A DNA stretch of 64,000 bases from Microtetraspora fusca (GTDB taxonomy: Bacteria > Actinomycetota > Actinomycetes > Streptosporangiales > Streptosporangiaceae), in the NCBI RefSeq assembly GCF_001570365.1, contig NZ_BBYK01000044.1, forward strand, positions 186,001 through 250,000, given 5' to 3'. Within the stretch, counting starts at the first letter, position 1. Each line of letters opens with the position of its first letter. Both the position numbers and the translations under genes were made by a program. The notes under the pieces were generated by a model, which saw only the letters and a list, made by a program, of their open reading frames with translations, did not search any database and was not told the DNA's origin. Positions 32,270-40,438 of the stretch are shown here, one piece after another.

Positions 32270-33753
32270 AGCTCGCCCCTCCCGATCGGCGAGGCGTCGT
32301 CGGGGTCGTTCTGGGGCGGCCGCGGGTGGCGGGGCAGCGTGAGGGTGAACACGGCTCCTCCTTCCGGCGGGTTGGCCACCTCGATCGTGCCGCCGTGCAG
32401 GCGGGCGTTCTCGCGGGCGATGGCGAGCCCGAGGCCGCTTCCGTCCGACCTGGTCCGTGCCTCGTCGGCCTTGGAGAAACGGTCGAAGACGTGCGGAAGG
32501 ATGCGCGGGTCCACCCCGCCGCCCGCGTCCCGCACCTCGATGACGACGGTCTCGGGCTCGGCGCGGAGCCGTACGGTGACCGGGGGCGCACCGTGGCGGA
32601 GGGCGTTGCCCACGAGGTTCGCCATGATCACGTCGAACCGGCGCGGGTCCAGCCGGATCCGTACGCCCGCGGGCAGATCGAGGCCTACCCGGCCGGTCCA
32701 GCCGCGGGTCCGCAGGCAGGCGCGGATCGCGTCCGCCGCGTCGACGTCGTCCAGGACCAGCTTCGCCGCGCCGGCGTCGAACCGGGAGATCTCCATGAGG
32801 TCCTCGACAAGCCGGACCAGCCTGCCGACTTCGAGGTTCATCAGGCGGGCCGCCTGCTCCAGGTCCCCCTCCAGGTGGCCGGCCTCCTCCTCGAACACGT
32901 CGGCCATCGCGAGGATGGACGCCAGCGGGGTGCGCAGCTCGTGCGACACGTCGGCGACGAACCGGCGGGCCTGGACCTCCATGGTCCGCAGTTCCGAGAC
33001 GTTCGCCTCCAGGGCGGCGGCCGTGGCGTTGAAGGTCTTGACCAGCCGCGCCAGTTCGTCGCCGCCGGTCGCCTTCAGACGCGTGTCCAGTTCGCCCGCG
33101 CCGAGCCTGCGCGCCGCCCGGTCCAGATCGCGGACCGGGCGCAGGACGCCGCGCGCCGCCACGAGGGCGAGCGCCACGGCGAGTAGCACGACGGGGATCG
33201 CCCCGTTCCTCGCGGCCGTGACCAGGAGCTCCTCCTCTCGCTGCTCCTTGGCGAGGGAGAGCACGAGGTACACCTCGACGCCCGACGAGGTGGCCTGCTT
33301 GCCGAGCACCACCGGCGTGCCGACCACCAGGTACGGCGTGCCGGACCTGACGACGCGCTGGTAGAAGAGACGGCCGCGGTCGAGGACGGTACGGCGCAGC
33401 TCGGACGTGATCGCGCCCGTGTCGTCACCCGAGGCGACCAGTCCCCCACCCCGGTAGGCGGCGGCCCCGGTCGCCTCCAGGAACGAGGGCGCGACGCCGT
33501 TGGCCAGCCGTTGCAGCGCCGGCCGGTCCGGCGGGTGCTGCATGTTCTCGGTGAGCGTCGCGACGCGCAGCCGGAACTCGTTGACGAGCGACCATTCCGT
33601 ACGGGCCAGCATGAGGTCGCGCGCCTGGCGGTACACCAGCCCGGCGGCGGTCACGGCGCTGAGCACCGCGAGGAGCACGCAGACGATCATCAGCCGGGGG
33701 CGCAGCCCGCGCACCCAGACGGGGAGCCGGCCGTTCCCGCGATCTCGCCTCAC
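32266..33753 (-). CDS. Sensor histidine kinase, AfsQ2-like
   Basis: A 495-residue kinase: membrane helix 1 (about 16-38), extracytoplasmic sensor (about 40-180), helix 2 (IPVVLLAVALALVAARGVL), HAMP, H-box FVADVSHELRTPLASILAM with phospho-acceptor His271, N-box VIMANLVGNALRHG, and G-boxes VRDAGGGVDPRILPHVFDRF and SDGSGLGLAIARENARLHGG. The GTG at 33753 overlaps the response-regulator stop (GTGA), giving strict coupling; the frame open to 34254 runs over the regulator gene and is rejected. Partner lipoprotein overlaps downstream. Confidence 0.92.
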   Translation of the reverse strand: MRRDRGNGRLPVWVRGLRPRLMIVCVLLAVLSAVTAAGLVYRQARDLMLARTEWSLVNEFRLRVATLTENMQHPPDRPALQRLANGVAPSFLEATGAAAYRGGGLVASGDDTGAITSELRRTVLDRGRLFYQRVVRSGTPYLVVGTPVVLGKQATSSGVEVYLVLSLAKEQREEELLVTAARNGAIPVVLLAVALALVAARGVLRPVRDLDRAARRLGAGELDTRLKATGGDELARLVKTFNATAAALEANVSELRTMEVQARRFVADVSHELRTPLASILAMADVFEEEAGHLEGDLEQAARLMNLEVGRLVRLVEDLMEISRFDAGAAKLVLDDVDAADAIRACLRTRGWTGRVGLDLPAGVRIRLDPRRFDVIMANLVGNALRHGAPPVTVRLRAEPETVVIEVRDAGGGVDPRILPHVFDRFSKADEARTRSDGSGLGLAIARENARLHGGTIEVANPPEGGAVFTLTLPRHPRPPQNDPDDASPIGRGEL

Positions 33754-34442
33754 AGGGGGCCGAACCGGTATCCGAACCCGCGCACCGTCTGGATGTACCG
33801 GGGCTTGGAGGGGACGTCCTCGATCTTCGCGCGCAGCCGCTGCACGCACGCGTCCACCAGCCGGGAGTCGCCGAGGAAGTCGAGCTCCCAGACCGACTCC
33901 AGGAGCTGCTGGCGGCTGAACACCTGGTTGTAGGCCGCCGACAGCTCCAGCAACAGCCGCAGCTCCATGGGCGGCAGGGCGATCGGGACCCCGGCCCTGG
34001 ACACGGTGAGGGCGCCCCGGTCGATGGTCAGGTCGCCGTGGGTCTCCGGCCCGGCCGAGGCGGAGGCCGGCGTCTCGGCGGGCCCTCCGCGCCGCAGCAC
34101 CGCGCGGATCCGCGCCTCCAGCACGCGCGGCCGGACCGGCTTCACCACGTAGTCGTCGGCGCCCGCCTCCAGGCCGCTGACCACGTCGAGGTCGTCGCCG
34201 CGGGCGGTGAGCATGACGATCGGCGTGGAACCCCCGGCGCGGATGCGGCGGCACACCTCGAATCCGTCGAGCCCGGGAAGCATCAGATCGAGCACCACGA
34301 TGTCGGCGGGGGCGGCGGACAGGCGGCGAAGTCCTTCCTCACCGGTCCGCGCGGCCTCGACGTCGTGCCCGTTCCGGCCCAACGACAGACGCAGACTCTC
34401 CCGTACGGAGTGGTCATCCTCGATCAGCATCACCCGGGCCAC
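33750..34442 (-). CDS. OmpR/PhoB-family response regulator, AfsQ1-like
   Basis: A 230-residue regulator. Receiver domain with acidic pair in VMLIEDDHSVRES, phospho-acceptor Asp52 in IVVLDLMLPG and Lys101 in DDYVVKPVRP. Winged-helix output domain with LLLELSAAYNQVFSRQQLLE, WELDFLGDSRLVDACVQRL, RAKIEDVPSKPRYIQTVRG, which resembles AfsQ1 of Streptomyces more than CseB. First gene of a three-gene operon (regulator, kinase, GerMN lipoprotein). AfsQ1/Q2 systems control secondary metabolism and nitrogen responses; the role here is inferred by similarity. Confidence 0.92.
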   Translation of the reverse strand: MARVMLIEDDHSVRESLRLSLGRNGHDVEAARTGEEGLRRLSAAPADIVVLDLMLPGLDGFEVCRRIRAGGSTPIVMLTARGDDLDVVSGLEAGADDYVVKPVRPRVLEARIRAVLRRGGPAETPASASAGPETHGDLTIDRGALTVSRAGVPIALPPMELRLLLELSAAYNQVFSRQQLLESVWELDFLGDSRLVDACVQRLRAKIEDVPSKPRYIQTVRGFGYRFGPL

Positions 34443-34622
34443 TCGTCAAGTATCCGGTACGCCGGTTCTTCTTCCTGCGAATGCCGACATCCATTACATG
34501 CTCATGACATTCCGGTCATGGCCGGCGGACATTCCCCTGCCAGCATCGACGTCGTTCCTGATCAACGACCGGCGTGCGGGTCGCGGGGATCCTCCCGCCA
34601 CGCCGCCACGCAAGGAGGACGC

Positions 34623-34946
34623 ATGCGATTCATCCGTACCGCGCTGGCCGCCTCGGCGCTCGGCATCGCCGTACTGGCCGCGCCCATGACTTCCGCCGCC
34701 ATGGCGGACACCCAGCCGGCGGCCGCCAAGCCGTCGCTCTTCCCCTCGCCCGTGCCGACCTCCCCGAGCGAGAAGAAGGCCGCCCCGATTCCGCGCCCTC
34801 GGCTCGTGCCGCGAGGCGCCCCGGAGACCGGCGGCGGCCCCTCGGACACCGCGAGCGTGCTGGTTCCTACGGGTGCCGCCCTTCTCGCCGCGGGGGCCGG
34901 GATGGGCGTGCTGACGCTGCGCCGCAGGTCGCGCGCCGGTGCCTGA
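34623..34946 (+). CDS. Cell-wall-anchored small protein, probable sortase substrate
   Basis: A 107-residue exported protein: signal peptide (residues 1-28, ending AAMA-D), a Pro/Ser/Lys-rich stalk (PSLFPSPVPTSPSEKKAAPI), then a sorting-signal-like end: PETGGG, a hydrophobic span (SVLVPTGAALLAAGAGMGVL) and a basic tail RRRSRAGA. The pentapeptide APETG departs from LPxTG but fits actinobacterial variants. A strong AAGGAGG precedes the ATG. It directly precedes a class F sortase gene, its likely processing enzyme. Confidence 0.75.
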   Translation: MRFIRTALAASALGIAVLAAPMTSAAMADTQPAAAKPSLFPSPVPTSPSEKKAAPIPRPRLVPRGAPETGGGPSDTASVLVPTGAALLAAGAGMGVLTLRRRSRAGA

Positions 34947-34947
34947 C

Positions 34948-35613
34948 ATGCCGGGCGCGAGGACGGACGGCGGCCGTCGCGCCCTGGGCGTGGCGGCCGC
35001 CGCCGTCGTTGTGACCGGCGCCGTGTTCGTGGGCTGCGGGGTCCTCCCGGCCGACGCTCCTCCGGCCCCGCCGCCCGTGGCCGCCCAGACCGCACCGACC
35101 GCCGAGGGAACGGCGGCCGCGGCGGAGCGGATCTCCTCCACCGCGGCGCCCGTGCTCGGGCCGTCCGAGCCTCGCCGCCTGGACATCCCGAAGATCGGCG
35201 TCCACGTGGCGCTCGGCCGGCTCGGGCTCAACCCCGACGGCACGGTGCAGATCCCGCCGGTGGACCACCCCGAGGAGGCCGGCTGGTACGCGCACGGAGC
35301 GACCCCCGGCGAGCGCGGGGCGGCGGTCATCCTCGGCCACGTCGACGGCGGAGGCCGCAAGGGCGTCTTCTACGACCTCGGCCGCATGCGGACCGGGGAC
35401 ACCGTCGAGGTCGGCCGCGCCGACGGCTCGGTGGCCAGGTTCGTGGTCGAGTCGGTGGAGATGGTGCCGAAGAACCGGTTCCCCACCCGCCGCGTGTACG
35501 GCCCCCTGGACCACGCGGGCCTGCGCCTGGTGACCTGCGGCGGCACGTTCGACCGCCGGCGCGGCCACTACACCGACAACGTCATCCTCTACGCCCGTCT
35601 CATGACTCGATGA
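34948..35613 (+). CDS. Class F sortase
   Basis: A 221-residue membrane-anchored transpeptidase: N-terminal membrane helix (about 12-32), Pro/Ala-rich linker, catalytic domain starting RRLDIPKIGVHVALGRLGL. The sortase triad is visible: His131 in AVILGHVDGG, Cys197 in LRLVTCGG and Arg217 in VILYARL. Class F enzymes attach LPxTG-like proteins to the actinobacterial wall. An alternative GTG at 34939 overlaps the substrate gene; either way the two are coupled. Likely substrate is the preceding 107-residue protein. Confidence 0.88.
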   Translation: MPGARTDGGRRALGVAAAAVVVTGAVFVGCGVLPADAPPAPPPVAAQTAPTAEGTAAAAERISSTAAPVLGPSEPRRLDIPKIGVHVALGRLGLNPDGTVQIPPVDHPEEAGWYAHGATPGERGAAVILGHVDGGGRKGVFYDLGRMRTGDTVEVGRADGSVARFVVESVEMVPKNRFPTRRVYGPLDHAGLRLVTCGGTFDRRRGHYTDNVILYARLMTR

Positions 35614-35720
35614 CGGGGACAGGACGGTGATCGGGGTTCAGCCCAAGTAAGCCCGAACCCGACGCCGATCTCGAACAGCGTGCCGCGCCCGGCCGCCTCT
35701 CTCCACGCGCGGACATGCAT

Positions 35721-35737
35721 AGTTCGTCGCACGAATT
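35721..35737. promoter_or_regulatory. MarR operator, proximal copy
   Basis: AGTTCGTCGCACGAATT, a near-perfect palindrome 30 bp before the MarR gene, matching the AGTTCGTGNCACGAACT sites at 36279-36338. Suggests autoregulation. Confidence 0.75.
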
Positions 35738-35766
35738 AAAAAGATGCCCGGTGTTATCCTGGCCGA

Positions 35767-36249
35767 ATGGGTAAACCTGATGATGGCCCGATCGGGATTG
35801 TGGCCGCGCTGGTGCGGTCCTCGTTCCTGGTGAATGCCGTGTACGCCAAGTCGGCGCGGGAGTACGGACTGACTCCGCAGCAGGGGCAGTTGCTGTGTGT
35901 GCTGATGGCGCGTCCGCACGGCATGAGCGAGTTGGGGGCGATGCTGAGTCTCGCCAAGTCGAGCCTCACCGGCCTGGTGGACCGCACCGAGCGCAACGGC
36001 CTGGTTCGGCGTGAGCCGGATCCGCAGGACACGCGTGCGGTGTGGGTCGCGCTAACCGCGCAAGGCAGCAAGGTGGCAGGGGAGTTCTATACCGAGACGT
36101 GCAGGCGGATCGAGGAGTTGCCGGGGAGTCTCAATCCGGCTGAACGAGACACGCTCGCCGCCCTGCTGGGCCGCGTCGTGCTGGACAACGAGGTTCCTGC
36201 GGTCTTCCTGGAACCGGACGAAGGAGGCTCCGCCGCTCGCGAGCGCTGA
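35767..36249 (+). CDS. MarR family transcriptional regulator of a redox operon
   Basis: A 160-residue MarR protein: YGLTPQQGQLLCVLMARPHG, MSELGAMLSLAKSSLTGLVD (recognition helix), wing VRREPDPQDTRAVWVALTAQ, C-terminal dimer helix. Cys residues at LLCVLM and ETCRR could be redox-sensing. It is bracketed by its probable operators: one just upstream and three just downstream, before the FAD oxidoreductase gene. It probably represses itself and that operon until oxidised or bound by ligand. Confidence 0.9.
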   Translation: MGKPDDGPIGIVAALVRSSFLVNAVYAKSAREYGLTPQQGQLLCVLMARPHGMSELGAMLSLAKSSLTGLVDRTERNGLVRREPDPQDTRAVWVALTAQGSKVAGEFYTETCRRIEELPGSLNPAERDTLAALLGRVVLDNEVPAVFLEPDEGGSAARER

Positions 36250-36272
36250 CGCGCGAAACCGCGCTCCCCGAG

Positions 36273-36344
36273 GGTTGCAGTTCGTGGCACGAACTAATAT
36301 GGTTCGTGTCACGAACTTTCTAGTTCGTGGCACGAACTGCAACC
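36273..36344. promoter_or_regulatory. Triple palindromic MarR operator array
   Basis: Three sites in 60 bp: AGTTCGTGGCACGAACT (36279-36295), GTTCGTGTCACGAAC (36302-36316) and AGTTCGTGGCACGAACT (36322-36338). The two outer sites with flanks (GGTTGC... and ...GCAACC) are inverted copies of each other around the middle one, so the whole 72 bp is a large imperfect palindrome. It occupies the promoter of the FAD oxidoreductase operon. Confidence 0.85.
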
Positions 36345-36365
36345 TTCTCTGAGGAGCACGAAATC

Positions 36366-37460
36366 ATGAGTCGCACAGTGGCGGTCATTGGCGGAGGCTA
36401 CGGAGGCGCTTCGGTCGCCAAGGCGCTGGAGTCCGAGGCCGACGTCGTCCTCATTGATCCCCGGGACGCGTTCGTCAACTCGGCCGGATCGCTGCGGGCA
36501 CTGGCCCAGCCCGACTGGGCGAGCAACATGTTCTTCCCCTTCGAGACGTTGCTTACCAAGGGCACGGTGGTACGCGACCGCGCGGTCTCGGTGGACCCCG
36601 GCGGTGTCACCCTGGCCTCGGGCGAGCGTGTTGCGGCGGACTACGTGGTCCTGGCCACCGGGTCCAGCTACACCTACCCGGCCAAGCCCGCCTCCGACTC
36701 GATCAGCGCGGCGATGGACGACCTGCGCTGGACGCACAAGGAACTGCGCCAGGCCGACAAGGTGCTGATCCTGGGTGCGGGTCCGGTCGGCCTGGAACTG
36801 GCCGGAGAGATCAAGGAGGTCTGGCCGGGCAAGCACGTGACCATCGTCGACCCGGCCGGGGAACTGCTCCCCGGGTTCCAGCCGGAGGTGGTCGAGGACC
36901 TGCACGGCCAGCTCGATGCCCGGGGCGTCGAGGTACGCCTGGGCACCAGCCTGGCGGCGCTGCCGAGCACCGAACCCGGCCGGGCCGACCCGTTCGCCGT
37001 CGCCACCACCGACGGCGAGGAGATCACCGCCGACATCTGGTTCCGCGCTTATGGGGTGAGCACCAACAGCGGCTACCTCGCGGACGGCAAGCTCACGACT
37101 CTCAACTCGCGGGGCCAGGTCCCCGTGACCGAGTTCCTCAACGTCGAGGAGTACGACAACGTCTACGCGGTCGGCGACATCACCGATGTCGCGGAGGCCA
37201 AGATGGCCGGCTACGCGATGCAGCACGCCGAGGTGGTCGCCAAGAACATCACCGCCCAGCTGAACGGCGAGCAGCCCACGGCCACCTACCAGCCTCTGCC
37301 CTACCCCATGATCCTGCTCCCGCTCGGTCCGAACGGCGGTGTGGGCCAGCTGCCCTCTCCCGAGGGCCCGTTCGTCGCTCCGGCGTCGATGGTCGCCGAG
37401 TTCAAGGGCACGGACCTGTTCACCGGCCGTTTCATCGAGCAGTTCGGCCCCACAGTCTGA
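36366..37460 (+). CDS. NAD(P)/FAD-dependent oxidoreductase (NDH-2/AIF-like)
   Basis: A 364-residue flavoprotein: FAD-binding VAVIGGGYGGASVAKAL, ADYVVLATGSSYTYP, NAD(P)-binding VLILGAGPVGLELAGEIKEV, and the second FAD motif YDNVYAVGDITDVAEAKMAG. It fits the NDH-2/FSP1-like pyridine nucleotide disulfide family without an active CxxC pair, so quinone reduction is likely. AGGAG lies 11 bp before the ATG at 36366. First gene of a MarR-controlled operon with an aldo/keto reductase and an LLM oxidoreductase. Confidence 0.9.
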   Translation: MSRTVAVIGGGYGGASVAKALESEADVVLIDPRDAFVNSAGSLRALAQPDWASNMFFPFETLLTKGTVVRDRAVSVDPGGVTLASGERVAADYVVLATGSSYTYPAKPASDSISAAMDDLRWTHKELRQADKVLILGAGPVGLELAGEIKEVWPGKHVTIVDPAGELLPGFQPEVVEDLHGQLDARGVEVRLGTSLAALPSTEPGRADPFAVATTDGEEITADIWFRAYGVSTNSGYLADGKLTTLNSRGQVPVTEFLNVEEYDNVYAVGDITDVAEAKMAGYAMQHAEVVAKNITAQLNGEQPTATYQPLPYPMILLPLGPNGGVGQLPSPEGPFVAPASMVAEFKGTDLFTGRFIEQFGPTV

Positions 37461-37499
37461 AGAGACAGCCGGAAGAGACCACCTGAAGGGTTGGCACAC

Positions 37500-38492
37500 A
37501 TGCAGTACACCCGCCTGGGCCGCAGCGGCCTGTCGGTGTCCCGGCTGGTCCTGGGCACCATGAACTTCGGGCCGCAAGCATCCGAAGCCGACAGTCACGC
37601 GATCATGGACCGTGCGCACGCACACGGAATCAACTTCTTCGACACGGCCAACGTGTACGGCATCCAGCCGGGCGACGGCGTCACCGAGGAGATCATCGGC
37701 CGGTGGTTCGCCGCCGGCGGCGACCGGCGCGCCAAGACGGTGCTGGCCACCAAGGTCTACCTCCCGACGGGCGATGGGCCCAACGAGTCGTTCCTGTCCG
37801 CACTGCACATCCGGCGCGCGTTCGAGGCGTCGCTCAAGCGGCTCCAGACCGACTACATCGACCTGTACCAGATGCACCACATCGACCGGAATACGCCCTG
37901 GGAGGAGATCTGGGAGGCGTTCAGCGTTCTGCGCCAGCAGGGGAAGGTGCTGTACTTCGGCTCGTCCAACTTCGCGGGCTGGCACATCGCGCAGGCGCAG
38001 GAGGCCGCGCGGTCCCGGCACTTCCTCGGACTGGTCTCCGAACAGTCGAGGTACAACCTGATGACCCGTTGGGCCGAACTGGAGGTGCTGCCCGCAGCCC
38101 GGGCGTACGGCGTCGGCGTGATCCCATGGGGGCCGTTGAACGGTGGCGTGCTCGGCGGCGCCCTGCGCAAGCTCAAGGAGGGGGGCGCCTCCCGTGGCGC
38201 CTCGGGGCGCGCGGCCGCCACGCTCGCCGAGCATCGGGAAACCATTGAGAGATATGAGAAGTTGTGCGCCGACCTCGGCGCGGACCCGGCCCACGTCGGA
38301 CTGGCGTGGCTGCTCGCGCAGGACGGGGTGACCGGGCCGATCATCGGGCCGCGTACGACCGAGCAGCTCGACGGCTCGCTGCGCGCACTGCAGATCACAC
38401 TCGACGACGGCATCCTGGCCAAGCTGGACCAGCTGTTCCCGCCGCCGGGACCGAACGGGGCCAAGCCGGCACCCGAGGCGTACGCCTGGTGA
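37500..38492 (+). CDS. Aldo/keto reductase
   Basis: A 330-residue TIM-barrel NADPH oxidoreductase: MQYTRLGRSGLSVSRLVLGT, Asp/Tyr of the tetrad in INFFDTANVYG, Lys in TVLATKVYLP, His in YQMHHIDR, and cofactor site WGPLNGGVLGG, GPIIGPRTTEQL. GAAGGG precedes the ATG at 37500; the TTG at 37491 is too near it. Lies 39 bp after the FAD oxidoreductase gene in the same operon. Reduces aldehydes or ketones, consistent with clearing reactive carbonyls. Confidence 0.92.
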   Translation: MQYTRLGRSGLSVSRLVLGTMNFGPQASEADSHAIMDRAHAHGINFFDTANVYGIQPGDGVTEEIIGRWFAAGGDRRAKTVLATKVYLPTGDGPNESFLSALHIRRAFEASLKRLQTDYIDLYQMHHIDRNTPWEEIWEAFSVLRQQGKVLYFGSSNFAGWHIAQAQEAARSRHFLGLVSEQSRYNLMTRWAELEVLPAARAYGVGVIPWGPLNGGVLGGALRKLKEGGASRGASGRAAATLAEHRETIERYEKLCADLGADPAHVGLAWLLAQDGVTGPIIGPRTTEQLDGSLRALQITLDDGILAKLDQLFPPPGPNGAKPAPEAYAW

Positions 38493-38633
38493 TCACATCC
38501 CTACTCTGAACGCCGGCATGCCGGCGATCACGTCCGGGCCGTTGCCGACGTCTCCATGCCACGACGGCTTCGCGGGCACACCGTGCGCAGCGGACTGACC
38601 GGCGACACAGCACATCGAATGAAAGGCAGAGAA

Positions 38634-39548
38634 TTGTCTGTACAAAAGGTCGTCTTCGGGTTCGGCGCGCACAGCGGTATCGACGACGGGCCGGAGCTGC
38701 TGCGCATGGTCGAACAGGCCGACCGCGACGGGCTCGACCACTTCTCGCTGTCGGACCATCCCTACATCGGCAGGCGGCTGGACGCCTACGCTTCCATCGG
38801 ATTCATCCTCGGACGCACGCAGCAGATCTCGGGCTTCGCCAACGTGACCAACCTGCCGACCCGCCCCGCTCCGATGCTGGCGCGGATGGTGACATCGCTG
38901 TCGGCGCTGTCCGGCGGTCGCGTCGTGCTGGGCATGGGCGCGGGCGGGTTGTGGGATCGGATCTCGGACATGGGAGTGCCACGGCTGTCGCCGGCCGATG
39001 CCGTGGACGCCTTCGAAGAGGCGATCATCCTGGTCAAGAAGCTGTCGGGTGGCGGACCGCCGGTCACCTACCAGGGCCGCCACTACCAGGTTGACCAGAT
39101 CGAGCCCGCTCCCGTGGCCGCGCCCCCCGTGTGGACCGGATCGGTCGGCCGGAAATCCCTGGCCGCCACCGGCCGGGTGGCCGACGGCTGGATCCCCGGC
39201 CACGCGGCGGATTGGCTCAGCGACCGATATCGGACCTCGCGACCGATCATCGACCAGGCGGCGGCGGCCGTGGGCCGCGATCCGCACGAGATCCGCACGG
39301 TCTTCAATCTCCCCGGGCGCATCACCGACCGGCCGCTGCCCGCCACGCGCGACCGCGAGGGCCGCTGGATCGGCGGTTCGGTGGGCCAGTGGGTCGAGGA
39401 ACTGACCGAGGCCGTACTGGAGCATCGCGCATCCGGGTTCACGCTCTTCTCACCCGAAGGCGGGACGCAGGACCTCGTCTCCCTCGGTCACTGGGCCACA
39501 GAGATCGTCCCGGCCGTACGCGAAGCGATCGCGAAGGAAGACGGCTAG
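38634..39548 (+). CDS. LLM class (F420-dependent type) oxidoreductase
   Basis: A 304-residue luciferase-like monooxygenase-fold protein: FGFGAHSGIDDGPELLRMVE, FSLSDHPYIGRRLDAY, TLSALSGGRVVLGMGAGGLW (ALSGGRVVLGMGAG), PPVWTGSVGRKSLAATGRVA, ADGWIPG. Actinobacterial members mostly use F420. The TTG at 38634 with AAAGG upstream is chosen; ATG at 38619 is an alternative. Third gene of the MarR-linked redox operon (142 bp gap). Confidence 0.9.
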   Translation: MSVQKVVFGFGAHSGIDDGPELLRMVEQADRDGLDHFSLSDHPYIGRRLDAYASIGFILGRTQQISGFANVTNLPTRPAPMLARMVTSLSALSGGRVVLGMGAGGLWDRISDMGVPRLSPADAVDAFEEAIILVKKLSGGGPPVTYQGRHYQVDQIEPAPVAAPPVWTGSVGRKSLAATGRVADGWIPGHAADWLSDRYRTSRPIIDQAAAAVGRDPHEIRTVFNLPGRITDRPLPATRDREGRWIGGSVGQWVEELTEAVLEHRASGFTLFSPEGGTQDLVSLGHWATEIVPAVREAIAKEDG

Positions 39549-39601
39549 GCGGTGGATCACGTGCCATCCCGCGCAGCGGCTTGAGCACCGTGATGGTCGC
39601 C

Positions 39602-40324
39602 TCAGGCGAGCCGCCACGCGAGCAGCCCCTCGGGCGCATCGGTCTGCACGAACCCGGCGCCGACCAGCTCGCCTTCGAGCGTCTCCCACACCGGACGGTA
39701 GGCGTGGCCGACGATCTCCTCCTCGCTGATCACCTTGCCGTCCTGGGTGATCTGGTAGAGGTAGCGGGCCGTACACACCTCCCCCTCCGCCCCCTCCGAA
39801 CCCTCCGACTCGAGGATCTCGGAGGAGACCGTGTAGGTGTGCCGGCCGACCTGACGCGACTCCAGCTCCTTGAGGGGGCGCACCGGCGGGGCACCGCCGG
39901 CGCGCCAGGTGAAGACCAGCAGCCCGCCGGGTTCCAGCTGGGCCGCCAGCACCGGCCAGAGCCGCTTGCGGTAGCCCGACTCCATGGCGTACATCACGTT
40001 GATCATCACCATGGCCTCGACCGGCTCGTCCAGGGCCACGCTCAGCGCGTCGCCGGGGAGCACGGTCACGCGCTCGAGCAGTTCCGGACGCGCGCCCAGC
40101 CGGGACAGCAGCACCGCGCGCATGCCGGCCGAGGGCTCCAGCGCGAAGATCTCGGCGGGCGTCCAGTCGGCCAGCGACGTGGTGATCAGGCCGGTCCCCG
40201 CGCCGATCTCCAGGATGCTGCGCCGTACCCCCGCGAGGAGCGGGGGGAGCTTCTTACGGATCTCCGGCACGTGCCCGTTTTCGTGGAACAGGTCATAGAA
40301 GGGGAGGGAGATGAAGTCGGTCAC
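39602..40324 (-). CDS. Class I SAM-dependent methyltransferase
   Basis: A 240-residue methyltransferase with motif I ILEIGAGTGLITTSLADW, motif II IFALEPSAGM, VTVLPGDALSV and VMINVMYAM, then GGLLVFTWRAGG. A C-terminal beta-rich segment (ARYLYQITQDGKVISEEEIV) is typical of small-molecule methyltransferases of the ubiE-like class. GTG start at 40324. Divergent from dinB. Target unknown. Confidence 0.85.
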   Translation of the reverse strand: MTDFISLPFYDLFHENGHVPEIRKKLPPLLAGVRRSILEIGAGTGLITTSLADWTPAEIFALEPSAGMRAVLLSRLGARPELLERVTVLPGDALSVALDEPVEAMVMINVMYAMESGYRKRLWPVLAAQLEPGGLLVFTWRAGGAPPVRPLKELESRQVGRHTYTVSSEILESEGSEGAEGEVCTARYLYQITQDGKVISEEEIVGHAYRPVWETLEGELVGAGFVQTDAPEGLLAWRLA

Positions 40325-40438
40325 GGCGGGCCACGCTACTCCACGCCCGGGGCGGCTGACCGTCTTTCCGATCTCGGCTTCGGCGTCACTGTGGCCCCTG
40401 GCTCATGCTCGGCGGGGCGCCGGAGCACACAATGAGGT

